A program made the translations under genes and the position numbers. A DNA stretch of 64,000 bases from Flavobacteriales bacterium (lineage in GTDB: Bacteria > Bacteroidota > Bacteroidia > JACJYZ01), in the NCBI GenBank assembly GCA_020635855.1, contig JACJYZ010000003.1:558001-622000 (forward strand), in the 5' to 3' direction. Shown here piece by piece: positions 1-8,760 of this stretch (position 1 is its first letter; the number at the start of each line of letters is the position of its first letter). Under the pieces are notes generated by a model. That model searched no databases and was not told where the DNA came from. It saw only the letters and a program-made list of their open reading frames with translations.

Positions 1-446
1 AACTCTTGCAGGCAAACGATGTCTGCCTGCTCCTTCTGCAGGAACTTCATCATTTTTTCCTTGGTTTCCTTCCGGTGGGTCCAGTTGTAATAATCGAACA
101 AACGTACGTTGTAGGTGAGGATACGGATACCTTCTGATTTCAATCCTTCATCGGGAGTGGGGTTGTTCCATTGGAAGAATTGGCGCAGCTGCGAGCATCC
201 GATGATCAGGACAATCAGCGTATAGATGAACATCCGGTCTTTTTTGAATCCCCAGAAGACCAGCAGCACAGTATTGCCTGCCAGCAGCAGGGGGTACCCC
301 AATCCCAGGAATGCGGTGGGCCAGAATGTTTGCGGACTGATGCGCGGGGAAAATACGGCGATCATCAGCCCCAATCCCAATAAGATCTGTGTGATCAGGA
401 ATAAGGCCCTCAGGAATGCGCTGATCTTTCTTCGCCGCTTGGTCAC
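1..446 (-). CDS. Endonuclease/exonuclease/phosphatase-family membrane protein, 5' part only
   Basis: The gene starts at a GTG (444-446) and runs off the left edge, leaving 148 residues. Three hydrophobic segments (about residues 11-32, 44-67, 72-86) precede the start of an EEP-type domain: TYNVRLFD (residues 111-118, with the family's metal-side Asn) and IVCLQE (143-148, with the metal-binding Glu). The domain is known for Mg-dependent phosphodiester cleavage of nucleic acids, lipids or inositol phosphates; the substrate here cannot be told. The active domain would lie outside the cytoplasmic membrane or be anchored to it. The GTG shares one base with the TAG stop of the rhomboid gene upstream, so translation is probably coupled. 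No ATG start fits as well. Family sure, exact function not. Confidence 0.85.
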   Translation of the reverse strand, partial: MTKRRRKISAFLRALFLITQILLGLGLMIAVFSPRISPQTFWPTAFLGLGYPLLLAGNTVLLVFWGFKKDRMFIYTLIVLIIGCSQLRQFFQWNNPTPDEGLKSEGIRILTYNVRLFDYYNWTHRKETKEKMMKFLQKEQADIVCLQE

Positions 447-1360
447 TAGGTTTCCTGACTGTATCGGAACAATTTGTCTTTTTCTTCGCGGCTCAGGCTC
501 TCGTAACCCGACCTGGAGATTTTGTCAAGAATGGCATCCATTTCTTGTTGGCGCCGTTTCTTCATCAGGTTGTAGTCTTCATCGGAAACAGGCTTTGGTT
601 TTACATGCCCTCGGCTGACCTTCATGCGTGTTCTTCTTTTTCCTGAGAAGAAGTTTTCAATGGCTTCCCACCATTGATTGAACCCCGTCGTCAGGTCACG
701 ACCTTTCTTGAGTTGCAACGAGAAAATGAGTCCGAACAGTGCACCGCCTGCGTGGGCAACGTTACCACCCATGTTATCCATGCGTGCCATAGACATCAGG
801 CTTAGAACGATGGTGAGCAACGCCAGGTATTTCACCTTGACCGGTCCGATCAGCACCAGGTTCACGGAATAATTCGGGGCCATCACCATGGCGGTGATCA
901 CAAATGCGAAGAGGGAACCGGAGGCGCCCACCAGCCGGCTGCCGTCAACCACGTGGGGAAACATATATGATGTCAGAACCGTCAGGCCGAAGCTGGCAAT
1001 GCCTCCGTACATGTAGAGTCCAACGATGCGTTTGTTGCCGATCACATCCAGCAGGATCCTTCCGAAGAAATAGAGGAAGATCATGTTGAACAACAGGTGC
1101 CAGAAATCGTAGTGAAGGAAGAGGTGTGTGACCACCGTCCATGGTTTGTACGCCAGTTCACCCAGGTCGTACGGAGCGGCAATCCAGCTGATGATGTCAA
1201 CGAACGCCATTTGCGCATCCATGCGGTTCACGTAGGCGAAGTTCAGCACGATCTGCAGCAGGAGGGTCAGGACGAACACCACCGCGTTGACCATGATCAG
1301 GCGGGTTACCACATTCGCAACCCTGAATTCACGTTTGATCTCCTCCGTCCAGCTTGTCAT
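446..1360 (-). CDS. Rhomboid-family intramembrane serine protease (second copy)
   Basis: A 304-residue rhomboid with about six membrane segments. The catalytic serine is visible in GASGS (Ser147) and the catalytic histidine in AHAGG (His203); the HLLFN motif (88-92) supplies the conserved His and Asn of the oxyanion region. A charged cytoplasmic tail follows (about 215-304), ending in a DEDYNLMKKRRQQEMD-type helix that is usual in Bacteroidota rhomboids. These enzymes cut transmembrane helices of substrate proteins in the inner membrane; no substrate can be named. I prefer the ATG at 1360; an in-frame TTG at 1369 directly after the stop of the upstream rhomboid would add three residues. It sits in the mutL operon directly after another rhomboid, with which it shares the fold but not close sequence. 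Confidence 0.95.
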   Translation of the reverse strand: MTSWTEEIKREFRVANVVTRLIMVNAVVFVLTLLLQIVLNFAYVNRMDAQMAFVDIISWIAAPYDLGELAYKPWTVVTHLFLHYDFWHLLFNMIFLYFFGRILLDVIGNKRIVGLYMYGGIASFGLTVLTSYMFPHVVDGSRLVGASGSLFAFVITAMVMAPNYSVNLVLIGPVKVKYLALLTIVLSLMSMARMDNMGGNVAHAGGALFGLIFSLQLKKGRDLTTGFNQWWEAIENFFSGKRRTRMKVSRGHVKPKPVSDEDYNLMKKRRQQEMDAILDKISRSGYESLSREEKDKLFRYSQET

Positions 1361-1369
1361 GTATTGCAA

Positions 1370-2227
1370 TCAGTAAAAAGTTCTGCCCCGGCTGTTCCAG
1401 TACTTGATGATAATGAATCCGACCAGTGCACCACCCAGGTGAGCGAAGTGCGCCACCGAGTCGTTGTTCTGAATTCCCATATACAGTTCAAATGCCGCCA
1501 TGATGGCCACCATGTATTTGGCCTTGATCGGGAATGGCAGGAACAACATGATCATAACGGTATTCGGGAACAGCATGCCGAATCCCAGGAAAATACCGAA
1601 CACAGCTCCGGATGCACCCACCATACCGATATTGGTGACCCCCCTCAGGCATTGTTGGACGTAGTATACGGCACGTTGTGCTTCTTGTTCGGATGAAAAC
1701 TCAACGGTGTGGTGGCTGACCCTGAAATCATTGACTTCATTCAGTATTTCGGTTCCCCCGGGAAAATTCCGGTCATCCAATGCAGGGCCGTATTTGTTGG
1801 TCAGTTCAATGAACCCGTTCATGTCGGGGTTCTCGGCGAATGCGTGTACTTCGTTCGAAATGGCATTCAGTTCAAGGGTGTTGACGCCCATTTGCAATCC
1901 GGCAGCACCCAATCCGCACAACATATAGTAAATGAGAAAGCGTTTCGATCCCCATACGCTTTCCAGCATACGTCCGAACATCCAAAGCATGAACATATTG
2001 AAGAAGATATGCATGATGTTGGCATGCATAAAAATGTGTGTTATGAATTGGTGGGGCATGAACTTTTCCGAGCGCCAGTTGTGGAGGCCCAGGATGTCGT
2101 CCAGGTCGATGCCCATGCCTGCGAATACGTATTTGGCGGCCAGCATGAGGGCATTGATGATGATCAGGTTCTTGACCACCGGAGGGGTGTTGCCCAATAT
2201 GCCTTGCCGTGGCTGGTAATAGTTCAT
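1370..2227 (-). CDS. Rhomboid-family intramembrane serine protease (first copy)
   Basis: A 285-residue rhomboid. Catalytic serine in GASGA (Ser206) and histidine in AHLGG (His263); HIFFN (73-77) matches the conserved His-Asn loop. Unusual is a polar insert of about 75 residues (roughly 118-195) between the second or third helix and the catalytic serine helix, absent from the neighbouring rhomboid; it should face the periplasm and could gate or bind substrates (inference). The start ATG at 2227 overlaps the mutL stop by four bases, so translation is coupled to mutL. Membrane protease, substrate unknown. Two adjacent rhomboids downstream of mutL is a pattern I know from other Bacteroidota. Confidence 0.95.
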   Translation of the reverse strand: MNYYQPRQGILGNTPPVVKNLIIINALMLAAKYVFAGMGIDLDDILGLHNWRSEKFMPHQFITHIFMHANIMHIFFNMFMLWMFGRMLESVWGSKRFLIYYMLCGLGAAGLQMGVNTLELNAISNEVHAFAENPDMNGFIELTNKYGPALDDRNFPGGTEILNEVNDFRVSHHTVEFSSEQEAQRAVYYVQQCLRGVTNIGMVGASGAVFGIFLGFGMLFPNTVMIMLFLPFPIKAKYMVAIMAAFELYMGIQNNDSVAHFAHLGGALVGFIIIKYWNSRGRTFY

Positions 2228-4071
2228 CTTGATTTGAAGTTTTGCAACATTTGCTCGGAAGTGATGGTGGTGATCGCAGGCCTTCCATCCGGTGCAACGT
2301 TGGGTTGTTTGCAGGCGAACAGGTCATGGATCAGGTTGTCCATTTCTTCCTTGCCAAGCTTCTTTCCCGGTTTAATGGAGGCATTGCGTGCAAGGCTCCG
2401 TGCCAGGTTCTCGCGTTTGTCGAGTTTGAATTTGGTTTGGTTGGATTTGTATTGCTCCACCAATTGTTCCAGTTGTCCGCCGGCGCCGGTCTCCGATAAG
2501 TCAGCCGGGATGCCGTTCAGCACCACCGTTTGCTTACCGAAATCGGTGATGTCAAATCCGAGGGCCTTCACATCTTCTTCGATCTCTCTCAGGATGTCCA
2601 GGTCTTCGGCTTGCAGTTCGATGGTCTCCGGGAACAGGAGTTGCTGGCAACTGCCCTGCGCAGTCTCCAGGTGGTCGAGGAAGCGCTCGTACAGGATGCG
2701 TTCATGGGCCAGTTGCTGGTGTATGACCAGCAGTCCGGATTTGATCTGGGTCAGTATATACGTGTTGTGCAGTTGCACCTTGAACTTTTCATCGGTATCA
2801 TCCTGCTCGTGATCCCAGGCTGCGCTGATAACTTGTTGTTGGGGCTCGTGAATGGATTCCTGCGATGTACGGTGCATCCGAACCGGGGGTATAGCTGTTC
2901 GTTGCAGGTCCACCGCCATGTTGAATTCCGTATCGGTTTTGGGTGCTGCCGGCCGGGGTGGTTTGAAGGGGTTGTAATCCGGATCCACTTTCACCTGCGG
3001 TGGCCTGATCGTGTGTCCCGGTCCCGGAGGCGGTACATGATCAAAGGCGGATTCCTGTTCAAAGTCCAGGGACGGAGCGATGTTGTATTGTCCGAGTGAA
3101 CGCTTGATGGTGGATTGCAGGATGGCATACAGGGCCTTCTCATCTTCAAACTTCACCTCGGTTTTGGTCGGGTGGATGTTGACATCGATGGTAGCCGGAT
3201 CCACATCCAGGAAAACGAAATAGGCGGGATAGGCATCCTCCTGCAAAAGTTCTTTGTAGGCGAACTGAACGGCATGGTGGAGGTACGGGCTTTTGATGAA
3301 CCTGTTGTTCACGAAGAAATATTGCTCGCCGCGTGTCTTCCTGGAAAATTCGGGTTTGCCGATGAAACCGGAGATGTTTGCGATGCCGGTCTCTTCTTCA
3401 AGCGGCACGATGCGTTGGTTGAAATTTTTTCCGAACAGGCTCACCAGTCGTTGCCTCAGGCTTCCCGCCGGCAGTTGGTATACCTCGCTGTCGTTATGGT
3501 ACAGCGAAAAGGAAATACCAGGATGTGCGATGGCCACCCGGTGGAATTCATCCATGATGTGGCGTGTTTCGACCGGGTTCGACTTCAGGAAATTGCGCCG
3601 TGCAGGGATGTTATAAAACAGGTTTTTGACCTGCAGGGTAGAGCCGTCTTGCCCGCCGGCGATCTCATGCAGTTTCACTTCCGAGCCTTCGATCTGCAGT
3701 CGCGTGGCCACATCATCTTCGCGCTTTTTGGTAAGCAGTTCCACCTGGGCCACTGCGGCAATGGAAGCCAGTGCTTCGCCACGGAACCCTTTGGTACGTA
3801 CCGAGAAAATATCTGCGGCATCCCTGATTTTGGAAGTGGCATGTCGCTCAAAACATTTACGGGCGTCGGTAAAACTCATGCCGCAACCATTGTCGGTTAC
3901 CTGCACCAGGGTGCGTCCGGCATCCTTGATGATCAGCTTGATTTGGTCTGCGCCGGCATCAACGGCGTTTTCCAATAGCTCCTTCACCACCGACGCGGGC
4001 CGCTGAATGACTTCTCCGGCTGCGATCTGGTTGGCAACATGGTCTGGTAATATGTCAATGATGTCGGCCAA
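2224..4071 (-). CDS. mutL: DNA mismatch repair protein MutL
   Basis: A full-length MutL (615 residues), the ATPase that links MutS mismatch recognition to strand removal. The N-terminal GHKL ATPase shows the ELLENAVDAGA, DNGCGM and ATSKI motifs within the first 100 residues; the transducer domain follows to about 330, then a Pro-rich linker (about 340-420) and the C-terminal dimerisation domain. In that last domain the endonuclease metal site looks degraded: the usual DQHAxxE motif reads HQQLAHE (near residue 450) and the usual CPHGRP reads APDGRP (near 594). I infer weak or absent nicking activity, although ACK resembles the ACR motif. Second gene of a minus-strand operon, 7 bases after the small membrane protein. 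Confidence 0.97.
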   Translation of the reverse strand: MADIIDILPDHVANQIAAGEVIQRPASVVKELLENAVDAGADQIKLIIKDAGRTLVQVTDNGCGMSFTDARKCFERHATSKIRDAADIFSVRTKGFRGEALASIAAVAQVELLTKKREDDVATRLQIEGSEVKLHEIAGGQDGSTLQVKNLFYNIPARRNFLKSNPVETRHIMDEFHRVAIAHPGISFSLYHNDSEVYQLPAGSLRQRLVSLFGKNFNQRIVPLEEETGIANISGFIGKPEFSRKTRGEQYFFVNNRFIKSPYLHHAVQFAYKELLQEDAYPAYFVFLDVDPATIDVNIHPTKTEVKFEDEKALYAILQSTIKRSLGQYNIAPSLDFEQESAFDHVPPPGPGHTIRPPQVKVDPDYNPFKPPRPAAPKTDTEFNMAVDLQRTAIPPVRMHRTSQESIHEPQQQVISAAWDHEQDDTDEKFKVQLHNTYILTQIKSGLLVIHQQLAHERILYERFLDHLETAQGSCQQLLFPETIELQAEDLDILREIEEDVKALGFDITDFGKQTVVLNGIPADLSETGAGGQLEQLVEQYKSNQTKFKLDKRENLARSLARNASIKPGKKLGKEEMDNLIHDLFACKQPNVAPDGRPAITTITSEQMLQNFKSR

Positions 4072-4078
4072 CGACCGG

Positions 4079-4369
4079 TTAAAGCTTTAGGTAAAGGTAT
4101 ACAATGAGGACCAGCAGCGCCAGGATGATGATCAATCTGCGGTTGGCCAGTTGGGATTGCCTTGAAGCATGCGCTTCAAATGAAAAGCGTTGATCGGAGA
4201 GCCGCGGCGGCGGGGTTGTCTGCGTGCTTTTCTCTTGGGCCGACGCTGCTTCTCTTTCAGCCACGCGGATGGTTTTCTCTACCCGCTCTTTCCGCTCATC
4301 GTAATACCGCGGTTCATAATTGAACTGCCTCGGTTTACGCGTTTTGAACATGCCGGATAGTATTCCCAT
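4079..4369 (-). CDS. Small conserved tail-anchored membrane protein upstream of mutL
   Basis: A 96-residue protein of unknown function. The first 60 residues are rich in Arg, Glu and Lys and would be cytoplasmic; residues about 76-94 form a single C-terminal membrane helix (LIIILALLVLIVYLYLKL). No enzymatic motif is visible. It is the first gene of the operon that continues with mutL, two rhomboids and an EEP protein, and a TACCTTTG promoter box lies 18 bases upstream. I recall similar short proteins ahead of mutL in other Bacteroidota but cannot assign a role. Confidence 0.8.
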   Translation of the reverse strand: MGILSGMFKTRKPRQFNYEPRYYDERKERVEKTIRVAEREAASAQEKSTQTTPPPRLSDQRFSFEAHASRQSQLANRRLIIILALLVLIVYLYLKL

Positions 4370-4386
4370 GAAATCTGCCGTTTAGA

Positions 4387-4394
4387 CAAAGGTA
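4387..4394 (-). promoter_or_regulatory. Promoter -7 box for the mutL operon
   Basis: Read on the minus strand this is TACCTTTG, an exact match to the Bacteroidota -7 consensus TAnnTTTG, 17 bases before the ATG at 4369. I see no clear TTTG element at the usual 19-base spacing. Confidence 0.55.
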
Positions 4395-4509
4395 CAAGTT
4401 CCTGAGAAAAATGGGGGCATCAGCGGTTGTAACTGCATGCGGCCTTTCCCTGGCAACGATGCGGGGTGAACTAACACCTCCTCGCTCATAACTCATGCCA
4501 TCGGGAGCG

Positions 4510-4538
4510 TTGTGGCCTGTCAATTATTTGTACTTTCG
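4510..4538 (+). promoter_or_regulatory. Possible promoter of the GH3 fusion gene
   Basis: TTG (4510-4512), 18 bases, then TACTTTCG (4531-4538), one mismatch from TAnnTTTG. The box ends 8 bases before the ATG at 4547, so the transcript would have almost no leader. Confidence 0.35.
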
Positions 4539-4546
4539 AAGTTGAA

Positions 4547-7500
4547 ATGCTTAGGAAACGCTTCCGGAACCGACCCAGCCTGCGCGGATTGATCTATCTC
4601 ACCGCTGCCGCCTTGGTGGGCATGCCGCTCCAGGCCGATATGAAGCATTTGCCGGATGATCCTTCCCCCGAAGAGAATACCTTGCCCCCGTTCCTGTGTT
4701 GCGAAAACCCTTGGGTGGATAGCGTGATGACCGTTCTGACCCCGGATGAAAGGATCGGTCAGCTGTTCATGGTGGCTGCGTATTCCAACCAGGGCGAAAA
4801 GCACGAAGAAAACATTTTGTCACTGATCCGCGATCAACACATCGGTGGGTTGATTTTCATGCAGGGTGGTCCCGTGCGTCAGGCGGGATTAACCAACCGT
4901 TACCAGGCGGCTTCCAGGATTCCCCTGATGATGGCCATGGATGCGGAATGGGGATTGGCCATGCGGCTCGATAGCACCGTGCAGTATCCCCGGCAAATGG
5001 CCCTTGGCGCCATGCAGGGAGATGACATGGTGGAAAGAATGGGTGCAGATATCGCCAGGCAGATGCAGCGCCTGGGTGTGCAAATCAGTTTTTCTCCCGT
5101 GGTGGATGTCAACAGCAACCCTGCGAACCCCGTAATCGGGAGCAGGTCATTCGGTGAGAGCAAGGAAAATGTGGCGCGCAAAGGACTTGCTTATATGCGT
5201 GGACTGCAGAACGGGCATGTGCTGGCCAATGCCAAACATTTTCCCGGCCACGGAGATACCGACAAAGATTCCCACCTCGCATTGCCGGTTGTGAAACACA
5301 GCAGAGCCCGGCTGGATCAGATCGAGCTGTACCCGTTCAAAACCCTGATCGATGCCGGTGTGGGAAGCATCATGGTGGCTCACCTGCACGTACCCGTTCT
5401 GGATTCCGCCAAGAACCGTGCGACGACCTTGTCACATGCCGTGGTCACCGACCTCCTCAAAAAACAAATGAATTTCCGTGGCCTCGTGTTCACCGATGCG
5501 CTGGGCATGAAAGGTGTAGCCGACTTCAATGCACCCGGTGAGGTGGATGTGAAAGCCCTGCTGGCCGGAAACGATGTGTTGCTGTTTTCCGCAGACGTGC
5601 CCAAAGCCATTGAGGGAATCAAAAAAGCGATTGCAGATGGGAAGATCACCCAGAATGAGGTGGATGAACGTTGCCGCCGCATCCTGATGTTCAAGCATTG
5701 GGCGGGGCTGGCAAATTGGAAGCCGGTGGATGTCAATCATCTCTATGAAGACCTGAATGACCCTTCCTACGATTTCGCCCAGGCACGCATCGCCGAGGAA
5801 GCCATCACGCTGGTGAAAAATGACATGCGCTTGGTACCCCTGATGCAACCGGATACACTCAAAATGGCATCTCTGGCCATTGGTGCCGGAGAAGACAACC
5901 CTTTCCAAACCACCATGAAATTGTATGGTGCGGTGGATTGTTTCCAGGCGGGCAACAAATTGAAGGACGATGAAATTAAAAAGTGGGTCAACAAGCTGTC
6001 GACATATGAATGTGTGGTGTTGAGTGTGCACAATACATCCCACCGCCCGTCATCCAATTTCGGAGTGACCACCACCACGCAAAAACTGGTGGAGCAACTT
6101 GAAGGCAAAACCAAGGTGATCCTGCAACTGTTCGCCAACCCGTACGTGCTGGGAAAGATCCCGTCACTCGCCAAAGCCAATGTCATTGCGGTGGGGTACG
6201 AAGAAGGGGAGTGGTTACAAAAAATGAGTGCGGAAGCTTTGTGGGGCGCCATTCCTTTCAAGGGCAAACTTCCGGTGACCGCTGCTGTTGCTTATCCCGC
6301 AGGTTACGGCATCGAAACAAAATCACTCAACCGCCTCAGGTATACCGTTCCCGAAGATGCGGGCATCAAAGGCTCTACCTTGCAAAGAATAGATGACCTG
6401 GTCAGGGAAGCGATTGACGCCGGGGCATTCCCCGGTTGTCAGGTGCTGGCTGCACGCAACGGATCGGTTTTCTTTTACAAGACCTACGGATACCACACCT
6501 ATGATAAGAAAGATCCCGTGCTGCCAACGGATATATATGACCTGGCCTCCATCACCAAAGTGGCTGCTTCCACCGCAGCCATCATGTATTGGGTGGATCG
6601 CGGCAAGATCAACGTAGATGATACCCTGGGTGCCTACCTGGATTTTCCTCCCGGATGCAACAAGGGAGGCATCGTAATCCGTGACCTGCTCACCCATCAG
6701 GCCGGACTTCCCGCCTGGATCCCGTTCTGGAAGGAAACCATGAGCGGAAGAACGCCTTCAACCGATTGGTACCACAAGGTGGGAAACAGCCGCTACCCGC
6801 TGCGTGTGATCAAAGGCATGTATGCCCGTGCCGATTTGCCCGACACCATGTACGCCAGGATCAATGCAGCATCTCTGTCTGGCGAGAAAAAGTACCTCTA
6901 CAGCGACCTGGGGTACTACTACATGAAAAAGATTGTAGAGAAACTGGCAGGTTGTCCATTGGACCATTTTGTGGATTCTGTATTCTACAAACCGATGTCG
7001 CTCCCGGCCATCTCATTCAAACCTTTTGAGAAATTCCCTGAAGACCGGATCCCTCCCACGGAAAACGATGTGCTGTTCAGGCAGCAGTTGGTTCAGGGAG
7101 AAGTGCATGATCCGGGTGCTGCCATGCTCGGTGGTGTGGGTGGTCATGCCGGCCTGTTTGCCAATGCCGCGTGCCTTGCTGCCATGATGCAGATGTTTCT
7201 GAACAAGGGTACCTACGGTGGCAGAAGATACCTGTCGGAAGCCACCCTGAACGAGTTCACGAAATGCCAGTTCTGCATAGAGAACAACCGGCGTGGGATC
7301 GGTTTTGATAAACCCGACCCCGACCCCAACAAAGGAGGTTCCGCCTGCAAATGTGCATCGTACCTGAGCTTCGGTCATTCAGGCTTTACAGGTACATTGG
7401 CGTGGGCCGATCCGGAGAACGGCTTGCTATACGTGTTCCTGTCGAACCGCGTATACCCGGATGCGGAAAACAAGAAATTACTCTCCATGAATGTACGCAC

Positions 7501-7576
7501 CAACATCCAGGAGGTACTATACGATGCGTTGGTGGACCTGAATCCTTCCACAAAAAAAAATGCGGCCAAACCATAA
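4547..7576 (+). CDS. Secreted glycoside hydrolase family 3 / serine beta-lactamase-like fusion
   Basis: A 1009-residue two-enzyme protein with an N-terminal signal peptide (about 1-31). The first half is a GH3 beta-N-acetylhexosaminidase of the NagZ type: KHFPGHGD (230-237) and the nucleophile region FTDALGM (Asp317). A GH3 C-terminal domain follows to about 600. The last 390 residues are a class C beta-lactamase/serine hydrolase fold with SITK (Ser668, Lys671), Tyr785 in YSD where YxN is usual, and HSG (His944) as the KTG-like motif. The fusion is well known in Bacteroidota; it probably trims cell-wall sugars and an ester or peptide side group outside the inner membrane, though the second activity is inference. 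The gene stands alone in front of bshA. Confidence 0.93.
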   Translation: MLRKRFRNRPSLRGLIYLTAAALVGMPLQADMKHLPDDPSPEENTLPPFLCCENPWVDSVMTVLTPDERIGQLFMVAAYSNQGEKHEENILSLIRDQHIGGLIFMQGGPVRQAGLTNRYQAASRIPLMMAMDAEWGLAMRLDSTVQYPRQMALGAMQGDDMVERMGADIARQMQRLGVQISFSPVVDVNSNPANPVIGSRSFGESKENVARKGLAYMRGLQNGHVLANAKHFPGHGDTDKDSHLALPVVKHSRARLDQIELYPFKTLIDAGVGSIMVAHLHVPVLDSAKNRATTLSHAVVTDLLKKQMNFRGLVFTDALGMKGVADFNAPGEVDVKALLAGNDVLLFSADVPKAIEGIKKAIADGKITQNEVDERCRRILMFKHWAGLANWKPVDVNHLYEDLNDPSYDFAQARIAEEAITLVKNDMRLVPLMQPDTLKMASLAIGAGEDNPFQTTMKLYGAVDCFQAGNKLKDDEIKKWVNKLSTYECVVLSVHNTSHRPSSNFGVTTTTQKLVEQLEGKTKVILQLFANPYVLGKIPSLAKANVIAVGYEEGEWLQKMSAEALWGAIPFKGKLPVTAAVAYPAGYGIETKSLNRLRYTVPEDAGIKGSTLQRIDDLVREAIDAGAFPGCQVLAARNGSVFFYKTYGYHTYDKKDPVLPTDIYDLASITKVAASTAAIMYWVDRGKINVDDTLGAYLDFPPGCNKGGIVIRDLLTHQAGLPAWIPFWKETMSGRTPSTDWYHKVGNSRYPLRVIKGMYARADLPDTMYARINAASLSGEKKYLYSDLGYYYMKKIVEKLAGCPLDHFVDSVFYKPMSLPAISFKPFEKFPEDRIPPTENDVLFRQQLVQGEVHDPGAAMLGGVGGHAGLFANAACLAAMMQMFLNKGTYGGRRYLSEATLNEFTKCQFCIENNRRGIGFDKPDPDPNKGGSACKCASYLSFGHSGFTGTLAWADPENGLLYVFLSNRVYPDAENKKLLSMNVRTNIQEVLYDALVDLNPSTKKNAAKP

Positions 7577-7583
7577 GCCGCAT
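7552..7583 (-). terminator. Terminator-like hairpin in minus orientation
   Basis: ATGCGGC (560-566 of this thousand) pairs with GCCGCAT (577-583) over a 10-base loop, and nine A residues (7552-7560) give a U-run on the minus strand. It overlaps the stop codon of the GH3 fusion. No minus-strand gene ends here, so its job would be to stop antisense transcription coming through bshA. Confidence 0.5.
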
Positions 7584-7615
7584 GCCCGGAAGATCATGAA
7601 GGAAAAAAACAAAGT

Positions 7616-8758
7616 ATGAAGATCGGAATCGTATGTTATCCCACCTTTGGTGGAAGCGGTGTTGTAGCAACCGAACTGGGCAAGGCCCTGGCCGCCCGCA
7701 ACCACGAGGTGCATTTCATATCCTACAGCCAACCGGTGAAACTGGATATATTCAACCGGAACCTGCATTACCATGAAGTGCGCATTCAGGATTACCCGCT
7801 CTTCGATTACACCCCCTACGAACTTGCGCTGACCAGCAAACTGGTGGATGTAACCAAGTATGCCGGCCTTGATTTGCTGCATGTGCATTATGCCATTCCA
7901 CACGCATCTGCTGCATACATGGCCAAGCAGATTCTGGCAAGCTACGGCATTCGTTCACCTTATGTAACCACTTTGCACGGAACGGATATTACATTGGTGG
8001 GAAGAGACCAATCTTATGAACCGGTGATTACATTCGCCATCAACCAATCCGACCGGGTAACCGCTGTTTCCGAATACCTCAGGAAAGCAACGTGTGATTA
8101 CTTTGATATCAACCGGGAGATTGATGTGATTCCCAATTTCATCTGCCCCGACGAATATGCCGGTCCGCCTTCCGCAGACCTGCGCCGCCAGTTTGCTCCC
8201 AACGGGGAAAAGCTGCTGATCCATACCAGTAACTTCAGGCCGGTCAAACGGGTGGAGGATGTGGTTGAAGTGTTCGCACGCGTCAGAAAAGTTCGTTCCG
8301 ACGTTCGGCTGCTCCTTGTTGGCGATGGTCCGAACAAGGTGGGGGTTGAAAAACTATGCCGGGATCTGAACATATGTGAGCACGTGGAAATGCTCGGTAA
8401 ATTGAAAGATGTGGAGCCGTTGCTACAGATCAGTGACATGTTCCTGCTTACCTCGGAATATGAAAGTTTCGGACTGGCGGCATTGGAGGCGATGGCTGCC
8501 GGCGTTCCGGTGGTGTCATCCAACACCGGCGGCATACCGGAGGTCAATGAAGAGGGAGTGTCGGGTTTCCTGTGTAATGTGGGAGATGTGGATGCCATGG
8601 CGGCCAGGGTACTCGAGGCATTCGGAGATGAATCGTTGTTAAAGAAACTCCAGGCAGGTGCCAGGAAACGGGCGGAAATGTTTGACATCCGGACGGTGCT
8701 GCCCCTCTATGAAAACCTGTACCGGGAAGTTGTCAGCGCAAAGGTGGAGGCGCACTGA
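7616..8758 (+). CDS. bshA: N-acetyl-alpha-D-glucosaminyl L-malate synthase BshA
   Basis: A GT-B glycosyltransferase of family GT4 (380 residues) that joins UDP-GlcNAc and L-malate in the first step of bacillithiol synthesis, a low-molecular thiol used by many Bacteroidota and Firmicutes. Start IGIVCYPTFGGSGVVATELG and the malate/nucleotide-site region LLHVHYAIPHASAAYMA are typical; the C-terminal donor site has EX7E in YESFGLAALEAMAAG (about 280-295). Length matches the family. It lies 39 bases after the GH3 fusion and may be co-transcribed with it. No bshB or bshC is visible in this window. Confidence 0.95.
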   Translation: MKIGIVCYPTFGGSGVVATELGKALAARNHEVHFISYSQPVKLDIFNRNLHYHEVRIQDYPLFDYTPYELALTSKLVDVTKYAGLDLLHVHYAIPHASAAYMAKQILASYGIRSPYVTTLHGTDITLVGRDQSYEPVITFAINQSDRVTAVSEYLRKATCDYFDINREIDVIPNFICPDEYAGPPSADLRRQFAPNGEKLLIHTSNFRPVKRVEDVVEVFARVRKVRSDVRLLLVGDGPNKVGVEKLCRDLNICEHVEMLGKLKDVEPLLQISDMFLLTSEYESFGLAALEAMAAGVPVVSSNTGGIPEVNEEGVSGFLCNVGDVDAMAARVLEAFGDESLLKKLQAGARKRAEMFDIRTVLPLYENLYREVVSAKVEAH

Positions 8759-8760
8759 CC

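Noticed and set aside
1709..2812. Long open frame on the plus strand opposite rhomboid and mutL
   Set aside because: Shadow of two well-supported minus-strand genes; its translation shows no known motif.
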